NCBI RefSeq assembly: GCF_017744695.1
Contig: NZ_JAGIAS010000010.1
Coordinates: 267,588-331,587, forward strand
DNA from: Dyadobacter sp.
Lineage (GTDB): Bacteria; Bacteroidota; Bacteroidia; Cytophagales; Spirosomataceae
DNA length: 64,000 bases
Direction of reading: 5' to 3'
Shown: in pieces, positions 52,454 to 60,053 of the stretch
How the letters are laid out: every line of letters begins with the position of its first letter
How positions within the stretch are numbered: position 1 is the first letter of the stretch
The notes under the pieces: generated by a model
Seen by the model: only the letters and a program-made list of their open reading frames with translations
What the model was told of the DNA's origin: nothing
Database searches by the model: none
Translations under genes and position numbers: made by a program

Positions 52454-53583
52454 CAACAATTGTATCGGTCCGTGCCACGGAAGTGATCGTGCCGGCCAAA
52501 CCCGGAAGCCTCAATTCTGAAACAGTACTGGATAAGGACATTGCATTTGCGCAAAAATTCCTGACCGGCGAAAGCTGGACAGAGTTCGCGAACCAGCCCA
52601 AATGGATCATCGAAATGACCCTCGCGAGCGGGCACACGGGCATAGGCGAGACCTACCGCAGTGCGTCGGGCGAGCTGATCCGCGAAACTTTGCAGGAGTT
52701 CGTGGGTAAGGATGTGCTAAAACTGAACTGGCGGCGGTTACCCGTTACCGACCAGCGTATTTATGAAGCTTTCGAAAGCTGCGTACTCGACCTGGTGGGG
52801 AAGCTGCTACATGTGCCGGTGTACCAGTTACTCGGCGGAAGCTATCGCGAAACGGTCGATTGCATGGGCTGGACCGGCCGGAGAACACCGGAAGATGCGG
52901 CGCAAAAAGCTTTCGAAGCGATGCACAAGGGGCATCAGGTTTTCAAATTCAAATGTTCCGACGAAGACCCGGTGCGGCTTTGGACGGAAGAGATTAAAAA
53001 GCGATGCGGCGACGGCATTAAGGTCCTGCTGGACCCTAACCAGCGTTGGAACGATGTCGAAACGACGATGAAACTGATGGAAGGCGTGGAAATGGACATC
53101 ATGCTGGGGCTCGAAGACCCGATCCTTCATGCGGACGTGGAAGGTTTCAAATACCTGAAAAAACACCTGGGTATTCCGCTGTACCGGCACATTTCGCTCC
53201 CGTATACGCAGGACATCCGCGATATGATCACGTTCGTTCGTGCGGATGCGGCGGACGGCTACAATTTCAATGGCTCGGCATATAACTGTGTACTGCTGGC
53301 CGAGATCGCGCACCTGGAAGGAAAACACTGCTGGCGTGGATCGGAGGTCGATCTGGGCGTTTCCGAAACCATGGGCCTGCATATTGCGGCGGCGAGCATT
53401 AACTGTACCATCCCCTCGGACATTTTCGGGGAGCTGGTGCGGGTGGATGACTTGCTGAACGACCCGATTGTATTTGAAAACGGGGCCGCGAAAGTACCTC
53501 AGGGCGAGGGGTTGGGCATTACGCTCGACCAGCAGGCACTACAAAAATATCAAACCGGAAAAACCCTAACCGCGCATTCATGA
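52450..53583 (+). CDS. Enolase-superfamily (mandelate racemase/dehydratase-like) protein
   Basis: A 377-residue enzyme. The MR-type Lys-x-Lys (Lys166, Lys168 in VFKFKCS) and metal ligands Asp195 (LLDPNQRW) and Glu222 (GLEDPI) are present. Where the third ligand Glu/Asp is expected the sequence reads PLYRHISLPY, so His247 would be at or near the site. Sugar-acid dehydratases are the usual function in such operons. The neighbours are dehydrogenases and an aldolase-like protein, as in non-phosphorylative sugar-acid pathways. Overlaps both neighbours by 4 bases, showing tight coupling. Confidence 0.88.
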   Translation: MTTIVSVRATEVIVPAKPGSLNSETVLDKDIAFAQKFLTGESWTEFANQPKWIIEMTLASGHTGIGETYRSASGELIRETLQEFVGKDVLKLNWRRLPVTDQRIYEAFESCVLDLVGKLLHVPVYQLLGGSYRETVDCMGWTGRRTPEDAAQKAFEAMHKGHQVFKFKCSDEDPVRLWTEEIKKRCGDGIKVLLDPNQRWNDVETTMKLMEGVEMDIMLGLEDPILHADVEGFKYLKKHLGIPLYRHISLPYTQDIRDMITFVRADAADGYNFNGSAYNCVLLAEIAHLEGKHCWRGSEVDLGVSETMGLHIAAASINCTIPSDIFGELVRVDDLLNDPIVFENGAAKVPQGEGLGITLDQQALQKYQTGKTLTAHS

Positions 53584-54518
53584 AGAAGGCATTTTTTTCG
53601 TGGTCCATACTCTTCTTCTGCAACCTGATTTGGTCGTTCCATTTCACGTGCATTAAGCTCACGCAGGATCAGGTTGGGCCCTATTTTACCGTGTGGTTGC
53701 CCATGCTGCTCGCTACGGTTTTCCTGGCCCCCTATGCCTGGCGGGACTTTAAAAAGGGAAATAAGAAGCTCAAAGACGTACTCATTTTTGTACAACTGGC
53801 GGCCATTGGCGCATTCCCGTCGCAGGTGCTCATGACCTGGGGCACGCAGTATTCCCTTGCAAGCAATGCGGCCATCCTGATCCTCGCATTGCCGGTCGTA
53901 ACGGCGGTTTTTGCTTTTTTTATTTTGAAAGAAAAAATGAACCGCATCCGCTGGATCAGCTTCGGGATTGCGATTGTGGGCGTGCTGCTCTGTTCCACCG
54001 ACGATATCCGGAACATGGACATGAGCTCGCAATATGCGGTCGGTAACCTGCTGATATTCCTGGCGATACTCGGCAACGGCTATTACAACGTCGGCTGCAA
54101 GAAAGTCGCCGAGCAATACAGCGAAATGGAAATGGTTTTTTACACCTACCTGGTGATGGTGATCCTGCTCGCGCCGCTGGTGTGGTATTACGAACCCGAA
54201 ATGTTTTCCGTGATACCGCATTACACGGCCCAGACCTGGACCGGTATGATCGCGCTGACGCTTTTTCACAACTTCCTGTCGATGCTGCTGTTTTTCAAGG
54301 TACTCAAATACCTCGATGCCACTCAGGTCGCATTATCCAATTACCTCATTACGTTCATGGGACTGCCGATAGCGGCTTTCGTTTTGGGCGAAACATTGAA
54401 AACACAAGCCATTATCGGCGGCATCCTGGTACTCGCGTCGACGTTGATACTCACCATTGTAGACAGCAAGGCCGCGCGGGAAAAAAAGCAGGAAGAACTG
54501 GTCAATGCCAATCCATAA
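53580..54518 (+). CDS. EamA/DMT-superfamily membrane transporter
   Basis: A 312-residue protein with ten predicted helices in two five-helix halves, of the drug/metabolite transporter type. Two EamA signatures are visible: ILALPVVTAVFAFFILKEK and NYLITFMGLPIAAFVLGE. The start codon overlaps the stop of the enolase-like gene. It may export a pathway end product or import a monomer; direction cannot be read from the sequence. Confidence 0.9.
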   Translation: MKKAFFSWSILFFCNLIWSFHFTCIKLTQDQVGPYFTVWLPMLLATVFLAPYAWRDFKKGNKKLKDVLIFVQLAAIGAFPSQVLMTWGTQYSLASNAAILILALPVVTAVFAFFILKEKMNRIRWISFGIAIVGVLLCSTDDIRNMDMSSQYAVGNLLIFLAILGNGYYNVGCKKVAEQYSEMEMVFYTYLVMVILLAPLVWYYEPEMFSVIPHYTAQTWTGMIALTLFHNFLSMLLFFKVLKYLDATQVALSNYLITFMGLPIAAFVLGETLKTQAIIGGILVLASTLILTIVDSKAAREKKQEELVNANP

Positions 54519-54530
54519 AACCCTAAGAGT

Positions 54531-55487
54531 ATGAATACAGAGAACGAACTGTCCGGCGTCGTACCCATTATCCCGACGCCATTTACAGAAGACGAGGAGA
54601 TTGACGAAGCCGCTCTCCGCGACCTGATCGATTTCGCCGTTGCGAGCGGTATCGAGGCGGTATGTTTGCCCGCTTATGCCAGCGAATTTTACAAACTGAC
54701 CGACGACGAGAAGTTACAGGTCGTGCGGGTAGCGGTGTCGCAGGCGGCCGGACGCGTGAAAATCGTCGCGCAATCCAATCACCCCTCGCTGAGACAGGCT
54801 ATCAGGCTTGCGCAGGCGAATGTAGCAGCCGGTGCGGATGTGGTGTCGCTGGCGGTGCCGCGGATTTTCAGCCTGCCGGAGGACTCTCTCAGAGCCTATC
54901 TGTCCGGATTTTTACAATCCATCCCCGACACGCCGGTATTGATCCAGGATTTTAACCCGGGCGGCCCGTCGATCAGCGTCAGCTTCATCCGTGACCTGAT
55001 GGAACGTCATCCGAATTTCAAATACCTCAAACTCGAAGAGCCGCTTTGCGCACCCAAGTTTGAAAGCATTATCAAGGAAACAGCCGGAAAAATCGGACTT
55101 TTTGAAGGATGGGGCGGCTTGTATATGCTGGAACTCATCCCGCTGGGAATTCGCGGTGTCATGCCGGGGCTGGCGGTGTCGGATATTTTGCAGAAAGTAT
55201 TTACCCTCCGCAATCAGGGGGCGCATCAAAAGGCCTTCGATCTGTTCGAAAAGGTAATGCCGCAGATATTCTTTTCGCTGCAAAACATGGAACTCTTCCA
55301 TTACGCCGAAAAGGAGCTGCTGATGGCCCGGGGTATCCTTAAAAACAGCATCGCTCGCAAAGCCGCGTATATTCCTGATCCTTCATCTGTTGCTTATATT
55401 AAGGAGTTGAATCAGAGGGTTTTGGATGTTATTAATGACGAAACGTGGGAAATCAAGTCACTGGAAACAACCTTCTTGAAAGCGTGA
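54531..55487 (+). CDS. DHDPS/NAL-family aldolase-like protein
   Basis: A 318-residue TIM-barrel class I aldolase/lyase. The Schiff-base Lys167 lies in FKYLKLEEP. The usual GTTGE segment is replaced by LPAYASEF, and the Tyr of the Tyr-Asn-x-Pro motif is Phe in QDFNPGG, so it is not a standard lysine-pathway enzyme. Most such variants cleave or dehydrate 2-keto-3-deoxy acids. It is 12 bases after the transporter gene. Expected role: final cleavage giving pyruvate, by inference. Confidence 0.85.
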   Translation: MNTENELSGVVPIIPTPFTEDEEIDEAALRDLIDFAVASGIEAVCLPAYASEFYKLTDDEKLQVVRVAVSQAAGRVKIVAQSNHPSLRQAIRLAQANVAAGADVVSLAVPRIFSLPEDSLRAYLSGFLQSIPDTPVLIQDFNPGGPSISVSFIRDLMERHPNFKYLKLEEPLCAPKFESIIKETAGKIGLFEGWGGLYMLELIPLGIRGVMPGLAVSDILQKVFTLRNQGAHQKAFDLFEKVMPQIFFSLQNMELFHYAEKELLMARGILKNSIARKAAYIPDPSSVAYIKELNQRVLDVINDETWEIKSLETTFLKA

Positions 55488-55555
55488 TTAAGAACGAAGA
55501 AAAAAGTATTTTTAAAACCGGCAAGTCTAAATCCATTCAAAAACGCGCTGGTAAG

Positions 55556-56299
55556 ATGAACACTTTCGAGAATCAGGTTGCCGTCATTACCGGTGCCGCT
55601 TCCGGTTTGGGGCTTGTGATCGCCCATAAACTGCTGAATGAGGGTGCCAGAATAGGGTTACTGGATTTGAACGAGCAGGCACTGAACGAGGAATTCGTCG
55701 GTAATCCGGAGCGTGAAGAGCTCATCGGCGTGGACGTCACGGACGAGCAGCGCGTTGCGCAGGCGGTGGCCCGCGTGGCGGAACGTTTTGGTAAAATTGA
55801 TATTCTGATCAATTGCGCGGGAATTACCGGTGCTACCAATATCAAAAGCCACGAAGTGGATACGGCCAACCTGCAAAAGGTGTTCAATATCAATTTCATG
55901 GCGAGTTTTTACACAGCCAAAGCGGTGCTGCCTTATATGCTCCAAAGCAACTACGGGCGGATTTTGCACATTGCATCTATTGCCGGAAAAGAAGGAAATG
56001 CAGGCATGCTGGCCTATTCGGCCTCGAAAGCGGCTGTGATCGGTATGGCCAAAGTGCAGGGGAAAGAATATGCCGAGACCGGCATTACCGTGAATGCATT
56101 GGCGCCGGCGGTGATCCGGACGCCGCTCGTGGATGTGATGCCCGAAGTGCAGGTGAAATACATGACGGACAAGATTCCCATGAAACGCTGCGGTACGCTC
56201 GAAGAAGCGGCCAACATGGCTGCATTCATCGTGTCCCCCGAAAACAGCTTTACGACCGGGTTTACATTCGATCTTTCGGGGGGTAGGGCGACGTATTAA
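55556..56299 (+). CDS. SDR family oxidoreductase
   Basis: A 247-residue classical short-chain dehydrogenase, from the ATG at 55556. TGAASGLG (12-19) binds NAD(P), and Ser141, Tyr154 and Lys158 form the catalytic set. RTPLVDVMPE and the closing FDLSGGRATY are normal. The C-terminal neighbourhood fits sugar or sugar-acid oxidation. The earlier in-frame ATG at 55445 lies within the DHDPS-like gene and is unlikely. Confidence 0.93.
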   Translation: MNTFENQVAVITGAASGLGLVIAHKLLNEGARIGLLDLNEQALNEEFVGNPEREELIGVDVTDEQRVAQAVARVAERFGKIDILINCAGITGATNIKSHEVDTANLQKVFNINFMASFYTAKAVLPYMLQSNYGRILHIASIAGKEGNAGMLAYSASKAAVIGMAKVQGKEYAETGITVNALAPAVIRTPLVDVMPEVQVKYMTDKIPMKRCGTLEEAANMAAFIVSPENSFTTGFTFDLSGGRATY

Positions 56300-56313
56300 T
56301 GAGTTTGACCGCC

Positions 56314-56372
56314 GACGGCCGACCATGGATATTTAACGCGAAGACATGGCCGTCAGTCGATGGTCCATGGTC
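56314..56372. repeat. Crossed inverted repeats between SDR and deacetylase-like genes
   Basis: Two arm pairs: GACGGCC (56314-56320) with GGCCGTC (56348-56354), and GACCATGGA (56321-56329) with TCCATGGTC (56364-56372). The order crosses, so both cannot sit in one simple hairpin; a pseudoknot or alternative folds are possible. The block begins 15 bases after the SDR stop. Confidence 0.5.
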
Positions 56373-56387
56373 AAAAAACTAATCACT

Positions 56388-57476
56388 ATGAATCCCTCCA
56401 CCCCCCCACTGACCTTTCTCGCTCCCGTTGAAGGAGACGTGCTACATGCCTTCGACGGCGTTTTTGTGAAGGGTAAACTCGAAATTACGGTCAAAATCGC
56501 TGCGCCGGAAGATGCTGAAATAGCTGTGAATGGCGTACAGACCAGGCGGGTTGACGGACACTTTGAGGCGCAGGTGGTTTTGGAAGGATATGAAAACACG
56601 CTGGAAGCCGCAGACCGGATTAGTGGCGGGAAAACGGCTATCCGTGTATTTCTACTTCCAAATTTTGCCGGGCATTACAGGCTGTCGATCGATGATAATA
56701 TCTGGTTTTTACGGGATATTCAGCAAAACAGGGACCGTTATGCATCGCTTTTCGATAATCCTTACCTCGGATTTTTGAAACAGGTCAATGCCGAATACGG
56801 TACTAAAATCCACCTGAACCTGTTTTATCAGACCGACGGTTTCAACCTCTCTGATTTTACAGATCAATACAAAAACGAATGGAAAGCCAATGCGGACTGG
56901 CTTCGGCTGAGCTTCCATGCATTGCAGGAGTTTCCGGACATGCCGTATGTGAAAGCCGGTTATGAGGAGGTGAAGCATGATTGTGATCTCATTATGAGCG
57001 AAATCCGGCGATTTGCCGGTACGGAAGTCATGCATTCGGTTACCACCATCCACTGGGGTGAGGCTACCGCCGCAGGCTCGCGTGCGATGCGCGATGCGGG
57101 TTACTGGACGCAGGTAGGCTATTTCAACGTGGATGATGACCAGTACCCGGCTTCCTATTATCTGACGGTACCGCAGCGGAGGCATATCAAAAAGCGCTTT
57201 GTGTGGCGGGACACGGAGCAAGACATCACTTTTGTACGAGCCAGCATCGTGATCGATACCCAAAAACTCGAAGCTATTAAACCGCACCTCGACTCGCACG
57301 AAAAGAATGGTCACAAACCGCCGTATCTCGATTTGCTGGTGCACGAGCAATATTTTTATCCGTTCTATTTCAACTACCAGCCCGATTTCCGCGACAAGAT
57401 CCGCACCGCAGTGCAATGGGCCGGAGAAAATGGCTACACGCCGCAGTTTTTGAGTGAATCTGTTTTAAATGAATAA
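56388..57476 (+). CDS. Ig-like plus polysaccharide-deacetylase-like protein
   Basis: From the ATG at 56388 the protein is 362 residues; an ATG at 56346 lies inside the repeat and is unlikely. An N-terminal Ig-like part (about 5-95) precedes a barrel-like region with HYRLSIDDNIWFLRDIQQN, then WLRLSFHALQEFPDMPY, and TTIHWGEATAAG. These segments resemble NodB-type or related deacetylase proteins seen in Bacteroidota glycan loci, though the metal triad is not certain. No signal peptide is evident. Likely role: deacylation of the glycan fragment. Confidence 0.65.
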   Translation: MNPSTPPLTFLAPVEGDVLHAFDGVFVKGKLEITVKIAAPEDAEIAVNGVQTRRVDGHFEAQVVLEGYENTLEAADRISGGKTAIRVFLLPNFAGHYRLSIDDNIWFLRDIQQNRDRYASLFDNPYLGFLKQVNAEYGTKIHLNLFYQTDGFNLSDFTDQYKNEWKANADWLRLSFHALQEFPDMPYVKAGYEEVKHDCDLIMSEIRRFAGTEVMHSVTTIHWGEATAAGSRAMRDAGYWTQVGYFNVDDDQYPASYYLTVPQRRHIKKRFVWRDTEQDITFVRASIVIDTQKLEAIKPHLDSHEKNGHKPPYLDLLVHEQYFYPFYFNYQPDFRDKIRTAVQWAGENGYTPQFLSESVLNE

Positions 57477-57488
57477 CCCACTCCTCCG

Positions 57489-58877
57489 ATGGATCAGCAC
57501 CGCAGGGATTTTATCAAAATGACCGGCCTGGGGATCGCTTCGGCGGCATTGCCTTCCGCAGCGGCGGCAAGGCCACCGAAGCAAGCAACCGGTTCGCAGT
57601 CATTCAACATGTGCAACTATGCGGCCCCGAAGCTGGAAACGGTGCGCATTGGCTTTATCGGGCTCGGTAACCGTGGAATGGCGGCCGTAGAACGCATGAA
57701 CAAGATCTCGGGCGTTGAAATCAGGGCGGTTTGCGATTTGCGGGAAGGGAAAGTCCGGGAGGCCATTCAACTGGTGGCGGGCAACGGGCACAAGCCACAA
57801 GGGTACCATAGCAGTCCCGACGCCTGGAAAAAGCTGTGTGAACGCGACGACCTCGACCTGATCTACATCGTAACGCCGTGGGCATCGCATACACCGATGG
57901 CGGTGTGCTCGATGGAACACGGGAAGCACGTTTGCGTGGAAGTACCGGCAGCGAAAACAGTCGATGAATGCTGGGAGCTTGTCGAAACCTCGGAGAAGAC
58001 GCGGAAGCATTGCATGATGACCGAAAACTGTTGCTACGACTTTTCGGAGCTGCTGACATTAAACCTGGCACGGCACGGCTTCTTCGGCGAAATCACCCAT
58101 GCGGAAGGTGCCTATATCCACAATTTGCAGGAATATGTGTTTGACAAAGAGCGGTTTTACCAGATGTGGGAGCTGAAAGAGCTTTCGCAACGGACGGGTA
58201 ACCTGTATCCGACGCACGGTCTCGGGCCGATTTGCCAGGTGATGAATATCAACCGCGGCGATGCAATGGATTACCTGGTGTCGATGTCGAACAACGATTT
58301 TGTCATGGCCGATACCGCCAGGCGTCTGGCTGCCCATGATCCGGACTTCAAGCCATTTGTGGGAAAGCCTTTCAACGGGATGATGAACACGTCGACGATC
58401 CGCACGAAAAAGGGAAAAACCATTATGGTACAGTTTGACGTTGCGTCGCCGCGCCCTTACTCCCGCATTCAGCTTGTGAGCGGTACCAAAGGTGCGGCAC
58501 TGAAATACCCGGAGCCAGCCCGCATTGCCAAAGGCCACGAATGGCTCTCCCCGGAAGAATATAAGGCGCTTGAAACCGCCCACACACCGCCCATCGTGAA
58601 GAAAATAGGAGAGGTGGCGAAGCAAGTCGGCGGTCACGGCGGCATGGATTTCCTGATGGATTGGCGTACGATCGACTGCCTCCGTAACGGCCTGCCCCTC
58701 GACCAGGATGTGTACGATGCCGCATTGTGGAGTTCTATCGGCCCGCTCAGTGAATGGTCGGTAGCGCACCGTTCCAACTCCATCGACGTTCCTGATTTTA
58801 CCCGCGGCGCCTGGAAAACCAATACGCCCATCGATATCTCCATGGAAAAAGGAGGCACAACGGGCGTAAGGCTTTAA
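57489..58877 (+). CDS. Tat-exported GH109-like Gfo/Idh/MocA protein
   Basis: A 462-residue enzyme with a Tat signal (HRRDFIKMTGLGIASAALPSAA). The Rossmann opening is GFIGLGNRGM. YIVTPWASHTPMAVCSMEHGKHVCVEVP and NLYPTHGLGPICQ match the GH109 group, which uses NAD bound in the active site to cleave alpha-N-acetylgalactosaminides. The later FSELLTLNLARHGFFGEI segment is typical. With GH20 in the same locus it suggests N-acetylhexosamine-rich glycans as substrate. It is the last gene of the operon; only one base separates it from the converging cupin stop. Confidence 0.88.
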   Translation: MDQHRRDFIKMTGLGIASAALPSAAAARPPKQATGSQSFNMCNYAAPKLETVRIGFIGLGNRGMAAVERMNKISGVEIRAVCDLREGKVREAIQLVAGNGHKPQGYHSSPDAWKKLCERDDLDLIYIVTPWASHTPMAVCSMEHGKHVCVEVPAAKTVDECWELVETSEKTRKHCMMTENCCYDFSELLTLNLARHGFFGEITHAEGAYIHNLQEYVFDKERFYQMWELKELSQRTGNLYPTHGLGPICQVMNINRGDAMDYLVSMSNNDFVMADTARRLAAHDPDFKPFVGKPFNGMMNTSTIRTKKGKTIMVQFDVASPRPYSRIQLVSGTKGAALKYPEPARIAKGHEWLSPEEYKALETAHTPPIVKKIGEVAKQVGGHGGMDFLMDWRTIDCLRNGLPLDQDVYDAALWSSIGPLSEWSVAHRSNSIDVPDFTRGAWKTNTPIDISMEKGGTTGVRL

Positions 58878-58878
58878 T

Positions 58879-59217
58879 TTATGACATCTTTTCCAGCTCG
58901 ATAAAATCCTGGCGCGCGGGCGTAAAGCAATCGATTACCCTGCATAGCGTGTGCGCGACTGCGGAATGCGGCGCGTGCGGCGGAATGTGGGCGGTCATGC
59001 CCGGCGTGAGCAGCATCGTTTCACCATCAACGGTAAATTCCAGCTCTCCTTCGAGCACATGGCACCATTGCTCATGGAAATGGCTATGCTCGGGAAGCAC
59101 CGTTCCGGCATCGATGGTGAAATGCCCGAACGTCTGCTGCTCCGAATGGCCCAGCGTGCCATAAATACCATCCCAGATTTTGACTACTTTATTGGTTTTG
59201 AAATTGACGAAAGGCAT
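58879..59217 (-). CDS. Small cupin protein
   Basis: A 112-residue single-cupin protein with LPEHSHFHEQWCHVLEGE (His44, His46, His48 and Glu49 as likely metal ligands) and a second motif with HIPPHAPHSAV. Such small cupins bind a metal and a small molecule, for example as isomerases or sensors. It converges on GH109 and is 18 bases downstream of the barrel gene on the minus strand. Function unknown. Confidence 0.88.
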   Translation of the reverse strand: MPFVNFKTNKVVKIWDGIYGTLGHSEQQTFGHFTIDAGTVLPEHSHFHEQWCHVLEGELEFTVDGETMLLTPGMTAHIPPHAPHSAVAHTLCRVIDCFTPARQDFIELEKMS

Positions 59218-59235
59218 TTGAAAATGAATTTAAGA

Positions 59236-59934
59236 CTACTTGAAAATGGTAAATGTAGCCTTCGCCGTAATGCGTTGTGACAGAATCCCCGTTTTTTTTA
59301 CCATGAAACCTAGTTTTTCGGGTTCGTCGCGGCGGGCTCGCAGCAGGTCGTGACCATAGTCGGCCATTAGTGCAAACCGGCGCCACTTGACGCCAGCCGC
59401 TGCCGAAGCAACCGGCAAAATGCGATCATAGCCGAATGCGTCCCGATTTACTTGCTTCTTTTCATGATACGGCCGGTCGATAGCCGCCACAAACATATTG
59501 GCCCCTGCTTTCACTTCTACAAAAAAGAGAAGTTTCGACTGGGGATTTATGTACCATCGCATACCGACTTCTGCCTGCGCATGATGGTGAGTTTCCCGCG
59601 CGTACCAAAAACCTGAATCGTACCATTGACTGAAAAGATCAGGCAAAATGTCGGTTTGGTGATAAGTCAGTTGCGTGAGTCCGGAAAAACTTCGATTAAA
59701 ATGCCTTTCAATCCAAAAACCTGCACCCCACACATAGTTGGACTGAAAGTGGGATATGTAACCTTGACCATCGTCTTTAAATTTTCGGTAATCTTCATAA
59801 TACATTCGGTCGTAGTAAGAACGGCCAAAATCGGCCGATAGGCCGTATTCAATTGGGGAAGTATACTGCGCGGCCAGGTTACCGGACAAGCAGGATATGT
59901 AAAGGGTCATGGTAATTATCAGTGGCGTTTTCAT
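59236..59934 (-). CDS. Predicted outer-membrane beta-barrel protein
   Basis: A 232-residue exported protein with a signal (about 1-23, LAAQ) and alternating aromatic/polar strands typical of a small barrel; it ends TFTIFK. Segments such as YVWGAGFWIERHFNRSF and AEVGMRWYINPQSKLLFFVEVKAGAN support this. It resembles the unnamed outer-membrane proteins of the PorT/OprF-like barrel kind. Gene order suggests it is read with the cupin. Confidence 0.7.
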   Translation of the reverse strand: MKTPLIITMTLYISCLSGNLAAQYTSPIEYGLSADFGRSYYDRMYYEDYRKFKDDGQGYISHFQSNYVWGAGFWIERHFNRSFSGLTQLTYHQTDILPDLFSQWYDSGFWYARETHHHAQAEVGMRWYINPQSKLLFFVEVKAGANMFVAAIDRPYHEKKQVNRDAFGYDRILPVASAAAGVKWRRFALMADYGHDLLRARRDEPEKLGFMVKKTGILSQRITAKATFTIFK

Positions 59935-60004
59935 AGTTTATCGATTTAGAATGGATGATTACAGATAATAACTTCGTTTCGACTTATCGGGATTGGATAG
60001 CAGG

Positions 60005-60040
60005 TTTGAACGGCTGGGGCACTCGCGCCAGCCGTTCAAA
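60005..60040 (-). terminator. Hairpin after the M4 protease gene
   Basis: 13-base arms TTTGAACGGCTGG (60005-60017) and CCAGCCGTTCAAA (60028-60040) with a 10-base loop; no clear T-run on either strand, so either a weak terminator or a processing hairpin. Confidence 0.6.
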
Positions 60041-60053
60041 TCAGATAGCCTCG

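Noticed and set aside
55658..56326. Minus-strand ORF of 222 codons
   Set aside because: Antisense to the SDR gene, with no recognisable domain.
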